The notes beneath the pieces are model-generated. The model was not told the origin of the DNA. It did not search any database and was given only the letters and a program-made list of their open reading frames with translations. Shown here piece by piece: positions 34,078 through 42,222 of a DNA stretch of 64,000 nucleotides (its first letter is position 1; each line of letters starts with the position of its first letter). The stretch is from positions 4,712,001 through 4,776,000 of the forward strand of contig NZ_CP050854.1 in NCBI RefSeq assembly GCF_017569925.1. The letters run 5' to 3'. Source of the stretch: Brenneria izadpanahii (lineage in GTDB: Bacteria; Pseudomonadota; Gammaproteobacteria; Enterobacterales; Enterobacteriaceae). The position numbers were made by a program, and so were the translations under genes.

Positions 34078-35679
34078 TTAATCGCGGTACATGCGATCAA
34101 ACGGGATCTCAAATTGAGATGGATTGAAATCCACGCCTTTCAGGCTATTCACATAGACTGCCCGGTTACGTTCATAGGTCAGCGGAATATAAACCGCTTC
34201 ATCATGCAGCGTGGTCAGCACGTAACGATATAATTCCTGTCGTTGTTGCTCATCCGTGGTCACCATCGCTTGTAAGATGCTGTCATCGATTTGCTTTTTC
34301 TGCGTCAGACCTTGCTGAGCGCCATAGTCGCCGTATGCCGGAAGTTTCATGGCCGCCAGGAACGATTGAGGATCGTAGGGGGTACCCCAGGAGATGTTAA
34401 ACACGATATCGAATTTACCGGCTTTCATACGGTCGCGATAAGCCTGTTCTTCTTCGCCATAGGGTTTGAGCTCGATACCCAACTCGGCGAATTCGCTTTG
34501 CAGATATTCGGAAATAACTTTCTGCGAAGCGGTATTGTTATCGTAATAAATGCCGATGGAGAGCGGCTTGCCGTCTTTCTGACGCCAGGCCTGACCGTCT
34601 TTTCGCACCCAGCCCGCTTCGTCCAGCAGTTTTGCCGCCTGGTCCGGATCGTACGCATAAGGCTTCAGGCCGATATTGCTATACGGCACGTTTTTAGCCA
34701 GCAGCGTATCCGCCGGGACTTCGCTGCCGTTGAAGATACCTTCCGCAATGTCGGCTTTATTCACCGCGTGTTGCAACGCCTGCCGTACACGCACATCCTT
34801 CAGGTTTTCCGACTGAGTATTAATCAGCAGCATGCGGGTCGATATCAGATCGGAAAGCCGTGTAGTAAAACGCGGATCCTTGCTCAATTGTGCGAAGGCA
34901 TCGGCGTCAATCATGTTTTTACCATAAATCAGCTCGATTTCGCCTTTCTTCAACGCCAGCAAACGCGTCTGATTATCCGGTATTACCTTCATCACCACGC
35001 GTTCCAGCCTGGGCTTCTCGCCCCAATAGTTCGGGTTGAGCGTAAACACCGCATACTTATCGGTTTTATGCTCGCTCATCACATACGGGCCAGTGCCGAT
35101 GTAAGCGTTCACGCCTTGTTTCGTCCCGCCATCTTTCATCGCCGCCGGAGAAATAAAACGCATCGGCCGGGTGACCGCCAGTTCAATGAGGAAAGGATAG
35201 TAGGGCTCTTTCAGGGTAAAACGCAGCCGGTGTTCATCCAGCGCGTCCACCTTATCGATGACGCGCACCATCTCCAGCCAGCCGTGACGTTCCCGGTTCG
35301 CCAGTACCGCATCAATATTCAGCTTCGCCGCCGGCGCGTTAAACGGTACGCCGTCGCTGAATTTCACGCCGTCCCGCAGCGTGAAAGTGTATATTTTGCC
35401 ATCCGCGGAGACGTCCCATTTTTCCGCCAGCCAGGGTTGGATCCCTTGCGAGGTCACTTTCACTAGTGATTCGAACAACATGTTCTGGGCCCAAATCTCG
35501 CCGGAGTATATGTGCGGATTGAGATCGCGGGTATCGCGGAAATTAGCAAATGTTAAAGACTGAGGCTCTTGAGCGGTAACCGGAGTGGCAAACAAAGGGG
35601 AAAGACAGAACAACAGGGAGGTAATGAGTCGGGAAGATTTGCTTTTTCCATCATGCATAGCTGACTTTAATTCAGACAT
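34078..35679 (-). CDS. nikA: NikA-like periplasmic binding protein (nickel/metal-chelate type)
   Basis: A 533-residue binding protein with a Sec signal (hydrophobic stretch ending FATPVTAQE). It follows NikA closely: DLNPHIYSGEIWAQNMLFE, PWLAEKWDVSADGKIYTFTL, the NRERHGWLEM segment, YYPFLIELAVTRPMRFI, GTGPYVM, YWGEKP, WGTPYDPQSFLAAM and LHDEAVYIPLTYE. NikA binds Ni(II)-histidine or other metal chelates. The upstream element is a Fur-type box and I do not see a NikR operator, so a ferric chelate or metallophore is a serious alternative to nickel. The start chosen (MSELKSAMHDG) has only a weak ribosome site. Confidence 0.82.
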   Translation of the reverse strand: MSELKSAMHDGKSKSSRLITSLLFCLSPLFATPVTAQEPQSLTFANFRDTRDLNPHIYSGEIWAQNMLFESLVKVTSQGIQPWLAEKWDVSADGKIYTFTLRDGVKFSDGVPFNAPAAKLNIDAVLANRERHGWLEMVRVIDKVDALDEHRLRFTLKEPYYPFLIELAVTRPMRFISPAAMKDGGTKQGVNAYIGTGPYVMSEHKTDKYAVFTLNPNYWGEKPRLERVVMKVIPDNQTRLLALKKGEIELIYGKNMIDADAFAQLSKDPRFTTRLSDLISTRMLLINTQSENLKDVRVRQALQHAVNKADIAEGIFNGSEVPADTLLAKNVPYSNIGLKPYAYDPDQAAKLLDEAGWVRKDGQAWRQKDGKPLSIGIYYDNNTASQKVISEYLQSEFAELGIELKPYGEEEQAYRDRMKAGKFDIVFNISWGTPYDPQSFLAAMKLPAYGDYGAQQGLTQKKQIDDSILQAMVTTDEQQRQELYRYVLTTLHDEAVYIPLTYERNRAVYVNSLKGVDFNPSQFEIPFDRMYRD

Positions 35680-35759
35680 AGTAATAATCCATTTACCAAA
35701 TAAGCGCCGAAGCGCGGAAACAATGTATGTAAAACCGTCCATATCCAGACAGTGGAAAA

Positions 35760-35774
35760 TGATACTTATTATCA
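35760..35774. promoter_or_regulatory. Fur box upstream of the nikA-like operon
   Basis: TGATACTTATTATCA matches the 7-1-7 Fur consensus (TGATAAT-N-ATTATCA) at 13 of 14 defined positions, and the surrounding bases extend the palindrome (AAAATGATA and TATCATTTT). It lies about 80 bp upstream of the nikA start in a promoter-proximal position. Iron-dependent repression is the natural inference. Confidence 0.75.
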
Positions 35775-35979
35775 TTTTAAAAACCATGATTTTGCGCAGA
35801 AATTTTGTACGGAAATCGCGTCGGCCGCAGATTAAGCTCCCACCCGCTACCGGACTTATCTCCTGCCGCGCTCACGGCCAGGCAGCGCTGAGAAAATCCC
35901 GTCGCCAAGCCTTTGCGAAACGTTGAGGGTCGGTTTAGAAAACCGGGTTTACAAAATAATTTTACATGGATATAGTTCT

Positions 35980-36119
35980 GCCAGTTTTTTAGCGGAGAAC
36001 CCTCTTGGACATACCAGGTTTTCGAACCCAAAGCCGTTTGCAAAATCCATCGGATTTGCAAACCAAATAACGGGCAAGCTAACACATCTCTTCTGATTTG
36101 TTGCTTGCCAAAAACTGGC
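35980..36119. repeat. Nested inverted-repeat region of unknown nature
   Basis: GCCAGTTTTT (35980-35989) and AAAAACTGGC (36110-36119) are perfect 10-bp inverted arms about 120 bp apart. Directly inside the right arm GCTTGCC (36103-36109) pairs with GGCAAGC (36073-36079), and a further imperfect hairpin around 36046-36073 has GTTTGCAAA opposite TTTGCAAAC. The segment lacks a gene and resembles a folded non-autonomous repeat. Confidence 0.5.
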
Positions 36120-36262
36120 GGGCAGCATCACTCCTTTTTTCGGGCTGTTGCATCCCCTGAATAATGCGGCGCCATTGCGGCGCAACAGCGGTCGCTGATA
36201 TTGCGCCCGGTGTTTTCCAGCAAAAAAATACCGGCTCTCTCACTGAGCCGGCCACTATCCAC

Positions 36263-36535
36263 TATACCCAATAGCTTTCGAGTTGCAGGAAGGCGGCAAG
36301 AGCGTGACAAATTCGTCGGGAACGAATTTGACCAGCCAACGGCTGGCCTCCGGTGAGAGACAGGATGTCTCTCATTAATCCCGATGAGCTTACTCAAGTC
36401 AGTGATTCGGGTGACAAATCTGCCTGAAGCAGATTTGAACGCCGCTTGCGGCGGCCCCGGAGGGGTGAGGCCCAGGGATGGGCCGAGTAATTAAACGCAG
36501 CCAACGCACCTGCGACTTGAAAGATGAAGGGTATA
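36263..36535. repeat. Composite hairpin-rich repeat, TATACCC...GGGTATA family (copy B)
   Basis: 273 bp bounded by TATACCC and GGGTATA. The outer parts match copy D (GCAGGAAGGCGGCAA on the left; CTTGAAAGATGAAGGGTATA on the right). The interior is a chain of hairpins: CAAATTCGT/ACGAATTTG (36308-36330), CCAGCC/GGCTGG (36332-36346), GAGAGACA/TGTCTCTC (36355-36373), CAAATCTGC/GCAGATTTG (36415-36437) and GCCGC/GCGGC (36441-36455). Confidence 0.7.
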
Positions 36536-36571
36536 AACACGCGCTCACCCTGGCGGTGATAAGGAGACAAC

Positions 36572-36619
36572 ATGGACGAGCACCCCAGATTATCCGATAA
36601 ATCGCGTCGGTCGGAATAA
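36572..36619 (+). CDS. Short leader peptide upstream of mgtA
   Basis: A 15-codon ORF (MDEHPRLSDKSRRSE) has a strong AAGGAG ribosome site 5 bases before its ATG, about 150 bp upstream of the Mg2+ ATPase start on the same strand. In enterobacteria, mgtA expression is controlled through a translated leader peptide (MgtL, rich in acidic residues and proline near its start). This peptide also begins with acidic residues and a proline, although it is not a sequence match to MgtL. A regulatory role is inferred from position, ribosome site and composition. Confidence 0.5.
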   Translation: MDEHPRLSDKSRRSE

Positions 36620-36770
36620 CAGGCACCGTCTTTTCTAAGCCCTTTTCTGTTCGCCTCTTTTCCGTCCGCTACGCCTCATCATTTTCAATCCGCCTTTACG
36701 TCCCTTTATCCAGGGATGCGCGCCCGTGCGCGGCGGACAGACAAAAAATCAGCATGACAGAGATGATCAA

Positions 36771-39479
36771 ATGACTGAAATGATCAATCAAACGGCAAAC
36801 CGCCGTCATCAACCGAAAGCGGCGGCCGCATTCGCCATCGCCCGCGAAGCGCAAAACAGCCTCGATCAAACGCTGGCCAATATGAACACTAATCTTCATG
36901 GCCTGACTAATGACGATGTCGCCGATCGCCAACAAACCTACGGCGAAAACCGGGTGGCGCATGAAAAAGCGCCGCATGCGCTGGTGCAGTTGATATCCGC
37001 TTTCAATAACCCGTTCATTTACGTTCTGATGGCGCTGGCCGCCATCAGCTTTGTTACCGATTACTGGCTGCCTAAGCAGCGGGGAGAGGAGACGGAACTG
37101 ACCGGCGTCATCATCATTTTGGTGATGGTGAGCCTGAGCGGTATGCTGCGTTTCTGGCAGGAATTTCGCACCAACAAGGCGGCGGAAGCCCTGAAATCAA
37201 TGGTGCGAACCACCGTGACCGTACTGCGCCGGACGACGGAAAACGCCTCGCCGGTACTCCAGGAAATCCCGCTCCAGCGGCTGGTGCCGGGCGATATCCT
37301 GTTTCTTTCCGCTGGCGATATGATCCCGGCCGACGTGCGCCTGATAGAATCGCGCGATCTGTTCGTTAGTCAGGCGGTTTTGACCGGGGAATCGCTGCCG
37401 ATTGAAAAATATGATGTTTTTAGCAATATCCACGCTAAATCCAGCCAACCGGAAAGCGTTGGCGAACATGACTTGCTGTCGCTATCCAGCATTTGTCTGA
37501 TGGGCACTAGCGTCTCCAGCGGTACGGCGACCGCCGTGGTAGTCGCTACCGGCAACCAGACCTATTTTGGTTCGTTGGCCAAATCCATTGTCGGCACCCG
37601 CTCCCAGACGGCGTTCGACCGTGGCGTAAACAGCGTAAGCTGGCTGCTGATCCGCTTTATGGTGGTGATGGTGCCGGTGGTGCTGTTGATTAACGGCTTT
37701 ACCAAAGGCGACTGGATGGAGGCTGGCCTGTTCGCGCTGGCCGTCGCCGTGGGATTAACCCCGGAAATGCTGCCGATGATTGTTTCATCCAATCTGGCAA
37801 AGGGCGCTATCGCCATGGCGCGGCGCAAGGTGGTGGTCAAACGTCTGAACGCCATCCAGAACTTCGGCGCGATGGATGTACTCTGCACTGACAAAACCGG
37901 CACCTTAACGCAGGATCGCATCATTCTTGAGCATCACCTTAACATCCACGGTCACAACGACGAGGAGGTGTTGCAGCTCGCCTGGCTCAACAGCGCCTAC
38001 CAAAGCGGTATGAAAAACCTGATGGATAACGCGGTTATCTATTTCGGGCGCGATAAACCGGCGATCGCCGCACTGGGGCGCTATCGTAAAATCGACGAAC
38101 TGCCGTTTGATTTTATCCGCCGCCGCCTGTCCATCGTGGTAGCGGATGAAAACAACCGTCAGCGCCTGATCTGTAAAGGCGCGGTGGAAGAAATGCTGGC
38201 CATTGCCACGCATGTGTCTGAAAACGGGCAGCGGTTTGAACTGGATGAATCCCGCCGCGCGGCCTTGCTGGCGCTGGCGGAAAATTACAACCAGCAGGGT
38301 TTCCGCGTCCTGATGATCGGCGTTCGTGAGTTCGGCGTCGTTGGCGGCACGCTGCCGCTAAACGCCGACGATGAGCGCGACCTGGTGATCCACGGTCTGC
38401 TGACCTTCCTCGATCCGCCGAAGGAAAGCGCCGCTTCCGCGATCCGCGCGCTGCATGAAAACGGCGTAGCCGTTAAGGTGCTGACCGGAGATAACCCGAT
38501 TATCACCAGTAAAATCTGCCGTGACGTCGGCTTGGAACCGGGCGAACCGCTAACAGGGGCGGAGATCGAAACGCTGAGCGACCAACAGTTATCCATATTG
38601 GTGGAACAACGCACGGTGTTTTCCCGGCTGACGCCGCTGCAAAAATCCCGCGTGCTGAAAGCCTTGCAGGGCAACGATCACACCGTGGGTTTTCTCGGCG
38701 ACGGCATCAACGATGCGCCGGCGCTGCGCGATGCCGATATCGGTATTTCTGTGGATACCGGCACCGATATCGCCAAAGAATCGGCCGACATCATCCTGTT
38801 GGAGAAGAACCTGATGGTGCTGGAGGAAGGCGTTATCAAAGGGCGCGAAACCTTCGGCAATATCATCAAATATCTGAACATGACCGCCAGCTCTAATTTC
38901 GGCAACGTGTTCTCGGTGTTGGTCGCCAGCGCGTTTATCCCGTTCCTGCCGATGCTGGCGATTCATCTGCTGATTCAAAACCTGATGTACGATATCTCCC
39001 AGCTGTCGCTGCCGTGGGACAAAATGGACAAAGAGTTTTTGCGTAAACCGCGCAAGTGGGACGCCAAAAACATCGGCCGCTTCATGTTATGGATTGGACC
39101 GACCTCGTCTATTTTCGACATCACCACCTATGCGCTGATGTGGTTCGTGTTCGCCGCCAATAGCGTGGAGCATCAGGCGCTGTTCCAGTCCGGCTGGTTT
39201 ATTGAAGGGTTGCTGTCGCAAACGCTGGTGGTGCACATGCTGCGCACCCAGAAAATTCCCTTTATCCAGAGCACGGCGGCGCTTCCGGTAATGCTGATGA
39301 CCGGCCTGGTGATGGCGTTGGGAATTTATATCCCCTTCTCGCCGCTGGGTACGCTGGTCGGGCTACAGCCACTGCCGTGGGAATATTTCCCCTGGCTGGC
39401 GGCGACGCTGATTGGCTACTGCACCGTCGCGCAGCTGGTGAAGCGCGCCTATATCCGCCGCTTCGGCCAGTGGTTCTAA
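36771..39479 (+). CDS. mgtA: Mg2+-importing P-type ATPase (MgtA/MgtB type, P3B)
   Basis: A 902-residue inner-membrane pump for Mg2+ uptake. Motifs in order: TGES (actuator), PEMLPMI in the ion-binding helix, phosphorylation site DKTGTLTQD, DPPKES, TGDNP, GDGINDAPALRDADIGISVD, then the C-terminal helices with TASSNFGNVFSVLVASAF, LLIQNLMYDISQ and HMLRTQKIPFIQS. The N-terminus is poorly determined: ATG 36771 or 36780 fit best, and a GTG at 36726 would add 15 residues. In E. coli mgtA is near ridA-pyrBI; here these genes also lie on the same stretch. It is preceded by the leader ORF. Confidence 0.94.
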   Translation: MTEMINQTANRRHQPKAAAAFAIAREAQNSLDQTLANMNTNLHGLTNDDVADRQQTYGENRVAHEKAPHALVQLISAFNNPFIYVLMALAAISFVTDYWLPKQRGEETELTGVIIILVMVSLSGMLRFWQEFRTNKAAEALKSMVRTTVTVLRRTTENASPVLQEIPLQRLVPGDILFLSAGDMIPADVRLIESRDLFVSQAVLTGESLPIEKYDVFSNIHAKSSQPESVGEHDLLSLSSICLMGTSVSSGTATAVVVATGNQTYFGSLAKSIVGTRSQTAFDRGVNSVSWLLIRFMVVMVPVVLLINGFTKGDWMEAGLFALAVAVGLTPEMLPMIVSSNLAKGAIAMARRKVVVKRLNAIQNFGAMDVLCTDKTGTLTQDRIILEHHLNIHGHNDEEVLQLAWLNSAYQSGMKNLMDNAVIYFGRDKPAIAALGRYRKIDELPFDFIRRRLSIVVADENNRQRLICKGAVEEMLAIATHVSENGQRFELDESRRAALLALAENYNQQGFRVLMIGVREFGVVGGTLPLNADDERDLVIHGLLTFLDPPKESAASAIRALHENGVAVKVLTGDNPIITSKICRDVGLEPGEPLTGAEIETLSDQQLSILVEQRTVFSRLTPLQKSRVLKALQGNDHTVGFLGDGINDAPALRDADIGISVDTGTDIAKESADIILLEKNLMVLEEGVIKGRETFGNIIKYLNMTASSNFGNVFSVLVASAFIPFLPMLAIHLLIQNLMYDISQLSLPWDKMDKEFLRKPRKWDAKNIGRFMLWIGPTSSIFDITTYALMWFVFAANSVEHQALFQSGWFIEGLLSQTLVVHMLRTQKIPFIQSTAALPVMLMTGLVMALGIYIPFSPLGTLVGLQPLPWEYFPWLAATLIGYCTVAQLVKRAYIRRFGQWF

Positions 39480-39489
39480 CCACATGCAA

Positions 39490-39513
39490 TGGCGGGCATC
39501 ACCTTGCCCGCCA
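39490..39513. terminator. Hairpin between mgtA and the macrodomain gene
   Basis: TGGCGGGC (39490-39497) pairs with GCCCGCCA (39506-39513) in the gap of two convergent genes. There is no clear T-run, so termination is inferred from position. Confidence 0.45.
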
Positions 39514-39535
39514 GTAAAGAGCACGATTGCCTTTC

Positions 39536-40066
39536 TTAATACTCATTCATTTTCAGCAGATTAAAATAGATATCGTAGTTATCCTGTTCAAAACACACTA
39601 AATTAACCATTTCTATATCATTGTTTTTATGTAAACAGTCAGTAATCACCGTTAGTACGATCTTGGCAGCCGACGCTTTGGGGAATCGATAAATCCCGGT
39701 GCTGATATTGGGGAAAGAGACGGTTTTAATATGATATTCATCAATCAATTTGAAACAGCTGATATACGCCTTCCTTAGCAATTCAGCTTCCTGATGATTG
39801 CCATCGCTCCAGTGAGGCCCGACCGTATGTATTACATAATCAGCAGGTAAATTGCCGGCGGTTGTTATTACCGCATCACCAACTTTACAACCGCCTTGCC
39901 GATTTTTTATTTCTCGACACGCATCCAAAATCGCAGGCCCGCCGGCACGATGTATCGCACCGTCCACCCCGCCGCCGCCAAGCAAAGATGAATTAGCCGC
40001 ATTGACAATCGCCTCCACGGGTATCTTTGTGATATCACCTTGTAATAACCGTATCCTGTTAATCAT
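39536..40066 (-). CDS. Macrodomain protein, O-acetyl-ADP-ribose deacetylase (YmdB family)
   Basis: A 176-residue single macrodomain. It has the ADP-ribose-binding features of the MacroD/YmdB class: LLQGDITKIPVEAIVNAANSS-like start, GGGGVDGAIHRAGG loop, CKVGDAVITTAGNLPADYVIHTVGP, and the late FPNISTGIYRFP loop. These enzymes hydrolyse O-acetyl-ADP-ribose and mono-ADP-ribosyl carboxylates. No ADP-ribosyltransferase or sirtuin partner is visible nearby. It converges with mgtA and appears to be monocistronic. Confidence 0.9.
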   Translation of the reverse strand: MINRIRLLQGDITKIPVEAIVNAANSSLLGGGGVDGAIHRAGGPAILDACREIKNRQGGCKVGDAVITTAGNLPADYVIHTVGPHWSDGNHQEAELLRKAYISCFKLIDEYHIKTVSFPNISTGIYRFPKASAAKIVLTVITDCLHKNNDIEMVNLVCFEQDNYDIYFNLLKMNEY

Positions 40067-40444
40067 TAGTAAAAACCTTCAAAAACGTTTTCATTGATTT
40101 TCTCTGTCCCTCCGGCATCGTTTCCGTCAGCAGTTTGCGCGCGGCGTACTGTTGGTCATTCGGTTAACGAATAAAAGGCAGTTTTATACATGCATTATTA
40201 CATCTTAAGCCTATGTCGATATATCAAGATAATTAACGTTCTCTTCTTAATAATCTTTTCAACATTCTAGTAAATAACCAAGAGCACATTGACCTGCTGG
40301 CAAAGAGGATGCGCGGCGAGGCTCCGAAAGAGCCGAGTAATGAGGAAGGCCAACGCGCCCACAACGTGAAGGATGAGGGGATAGCGCCTGTTTTCGCTAT
40401 CGGGATGACCTTATCGAAAACAGGCGATGGGGCGATGTTAAGAC
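40067..40444. other. Gap with a degenerate right end of the TATACCC...GGGTATA repeat
   Basis: No gene is supported in these 378 bp. Around 40310-40383 the sequence (CCGAGTAATGAGG, CCAACGCGCCCACAACG, TGAAGGATGAGGGGATA) resembles the right half of copy B, apparently a decayed partial element (copy C). Confidence 0.45.
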
Positions 40445-42058
40445 TTAGCGGGCATCAACCAACGCGAGATTGTGACGCAACTCCGATACCGGAGCTTCCA
40501 TCTTTTCTCTCTCAATCTGGAAACGGGTCACGGACTGTTGCAAGTTGACGACCTGTTCTTGCAGAGAACTGGCGGATGTCGCGACTTCCGATACCAGCGT
40601 CGCATTCTGCTGGGTCGCCGTATCCATTTGATTGATGGCGATATTAATCTGCGAAATGCCCCGGCTTTGCTCACCGGAAGCCAGCATGATCTCATCCATG
40701 ATATCCACCACTTTTTTCACGTCGGTCAGGACTTCATCCATGGTATTACCGGCCACCTCAACCAACCCGGCGCCTTTCTCAATCCGGCTGAGAGAAGCAT
40801 CAATCATCGTGCCGATCTCTTTCGCCGCCGTCGCGCTGCGTTGGGCCAGCGTTCTCACTTCGGACGCCACCACGGCGAACCCTTTACCGTACTGGCCGGC
40901 CCGGGCGGACTCCACCGCCGCATTCAGCGCCAGCAGGTTAGTCTGGAAAGCAATGCCGTCAATCACGCCGACAATGTCGGAAATCTTGGCGGAGCTCTGT
41001 TTGATCGAGCGCATGGTATCAACCACTTCCGACACGACATTACCGCCGCGGGACGCGGAATCAGAGGCTTTTTGCGCCAGGTCATTGGCTTTGCGGGTGT
41101 TGTCCTCGTTGTTTTTCACCGTCGCCATGATCTGTTCCATGCTCGATGCGGTTTCATCCAATGAAGCGGCCTGTTGCTCCGTACGGCTGGAGAGATCGAT
41201 ATTTCCCGATGCGATCTCTTCCACCCCGATGCCGATCGCGTCCGTCCCATTGCGCACCACCAGCACCATATTTTCCAGCCCATCGCGCATGCGCTGAACC
41301 GCCGAAAACAGCTGGGCGATTTCATTTTTCCCGTGGATATCGATTTTGGCCCGCAGATCGCCTTCGGCAATACGGTCAAAAACCGCAATCGCCTGATTCA
41401 GCGGCTTCACCACCAGGTTAGTCATAATGGACCAGGCCAGCGCCGCCAGCAGCACGGCGCAGGCAATAGCGCCATACAAAATGACCGTCATGCTTTTAAC
41501 GCGATCGTTAGAGTCATCGTAGGCGGTATCAATGCTCTGCAGTTTGTAGCTCACCAGCGCTTTGGACGATTTATCGAATGCGGCGTAAAGCACCGTGGAC
41601 TTGCCCGCGCGTTGGCGATACTCATCCAGGTTTCCAGCCTCAAGCGCGGCGACGCCGGGCTCGATAAAGTCTTTCATCAAGGTATCGCGATTCGTGGCCA
41701 TCTCTGAAGAAATGACTTTTTCCTGCTCGGATTGCGGATACGTCAGGTATTGCTGCCATTTTCCATTGGCGCCGTTAATTTTGTCTTTAGCCCGCCCCAA
41801 CGCTACCTTGGCCGCATCGGTGTTACCGCTTCCCATCAGCGATTCATACAGACGTAAATCCAGCCGGGCGCGCAGCAACAACTCAGAACTTTCGTTCAGT
41901 GCGACCAGCCCAGGCAGAACTTCTTTATCGACCTGACCAAATGATTTATTTCCCGACTGAAGAGCAACTAATCCTAAGACACCGACAAAAAGCAATAATG
42001 CGGCTAATGAAAAAACCATAATACTAAGTGCGGTACGGATCTTTATCTTACGAAACAT
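40445..42058 (-). CDS. Methyl-accepting chemotaxis protein
   Basis: A 537-residue chemoreceptor: first membrane helix at about 10-32, a periplasmic four-helix-bundle (Tar-like) ligand domain to about 190, second helix about 193-213, a HAMP domain (VKPLNQAIAVFDRIAEGDL), and the signalling hairpin with GIAFQTNLLALNAAVESARAG and GKGFAVVASEVRTLAQRS. The C-terminus (NLALVDAR) lacks the NWETF-type pentapeptide, so CheR/CheB must act without tethering. The attractant is not predictable. There are no che genes nearby. Confidence 0.93.
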   Translation of the reverse strand: MFRKIKIRTALSIMVFSLAALLLFVGVLGLVALQSGNKSFGQVDKEVLPGLVALNESSELLLRARLDLRLYESLMGSGNTDAAKVALGRAKDKINGANGKWQQYLTYPQSEQEKVISSEMATNRDTLMKDFIEPGVAALEAGNLDEYRQRAGKSTVLYAAFDKSSKALVSYKLQSIDTAYDDSNDRVKSMTVILYGAIACAVLLAALAWSIMTNLVVKPLNQAIAVFDRIAEGDLRAKIDIHGKNEIAQLFSAVQRMRDGLENMVLVVRNGTDAIGIGVEEIASGNIDLSSRTEQQAASLDETASSMEQIMATVKNNEDNTRKANDLAQKASDSASRGGNVVSEVVDTMRSIKQSSAKISDIVGVIDGIAFQTNLLALNAAVESARAGQYGKGFAVVASEVRTLAQRSATAAKEIGTMIDASLSRIEKGAGLVEVAGNTMDEVLTDVKKVVDIMDEIMLASGEQSRGISQINIAINQMDTATQQNATLVSEVATSASSLQEQVVNLQQSVTRFQIEREKMEAPVSELRHNLALVDAR

Positions 42059-42222
42059 AAATTATCCCTATTGCCTGATAAAAGAAAGAGGATGAACATT
42101 GCCCCTCGGCGGAGCCATTTAGTTATTCACACACATAACCGCAATAAAAATAAAGGGGGAGATTCAAAAGAATAATGACCGGTAGAAAAATTTCCATACC
42201 GGTCAATAATAATTATTTATTG

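Noticed and set aside
34291..35466. 391-codon plus-strand frame opposite nikA
   Set aside because: Antisense to a binding protein with clear NikA-like motifs; no domain in the shadow frame.
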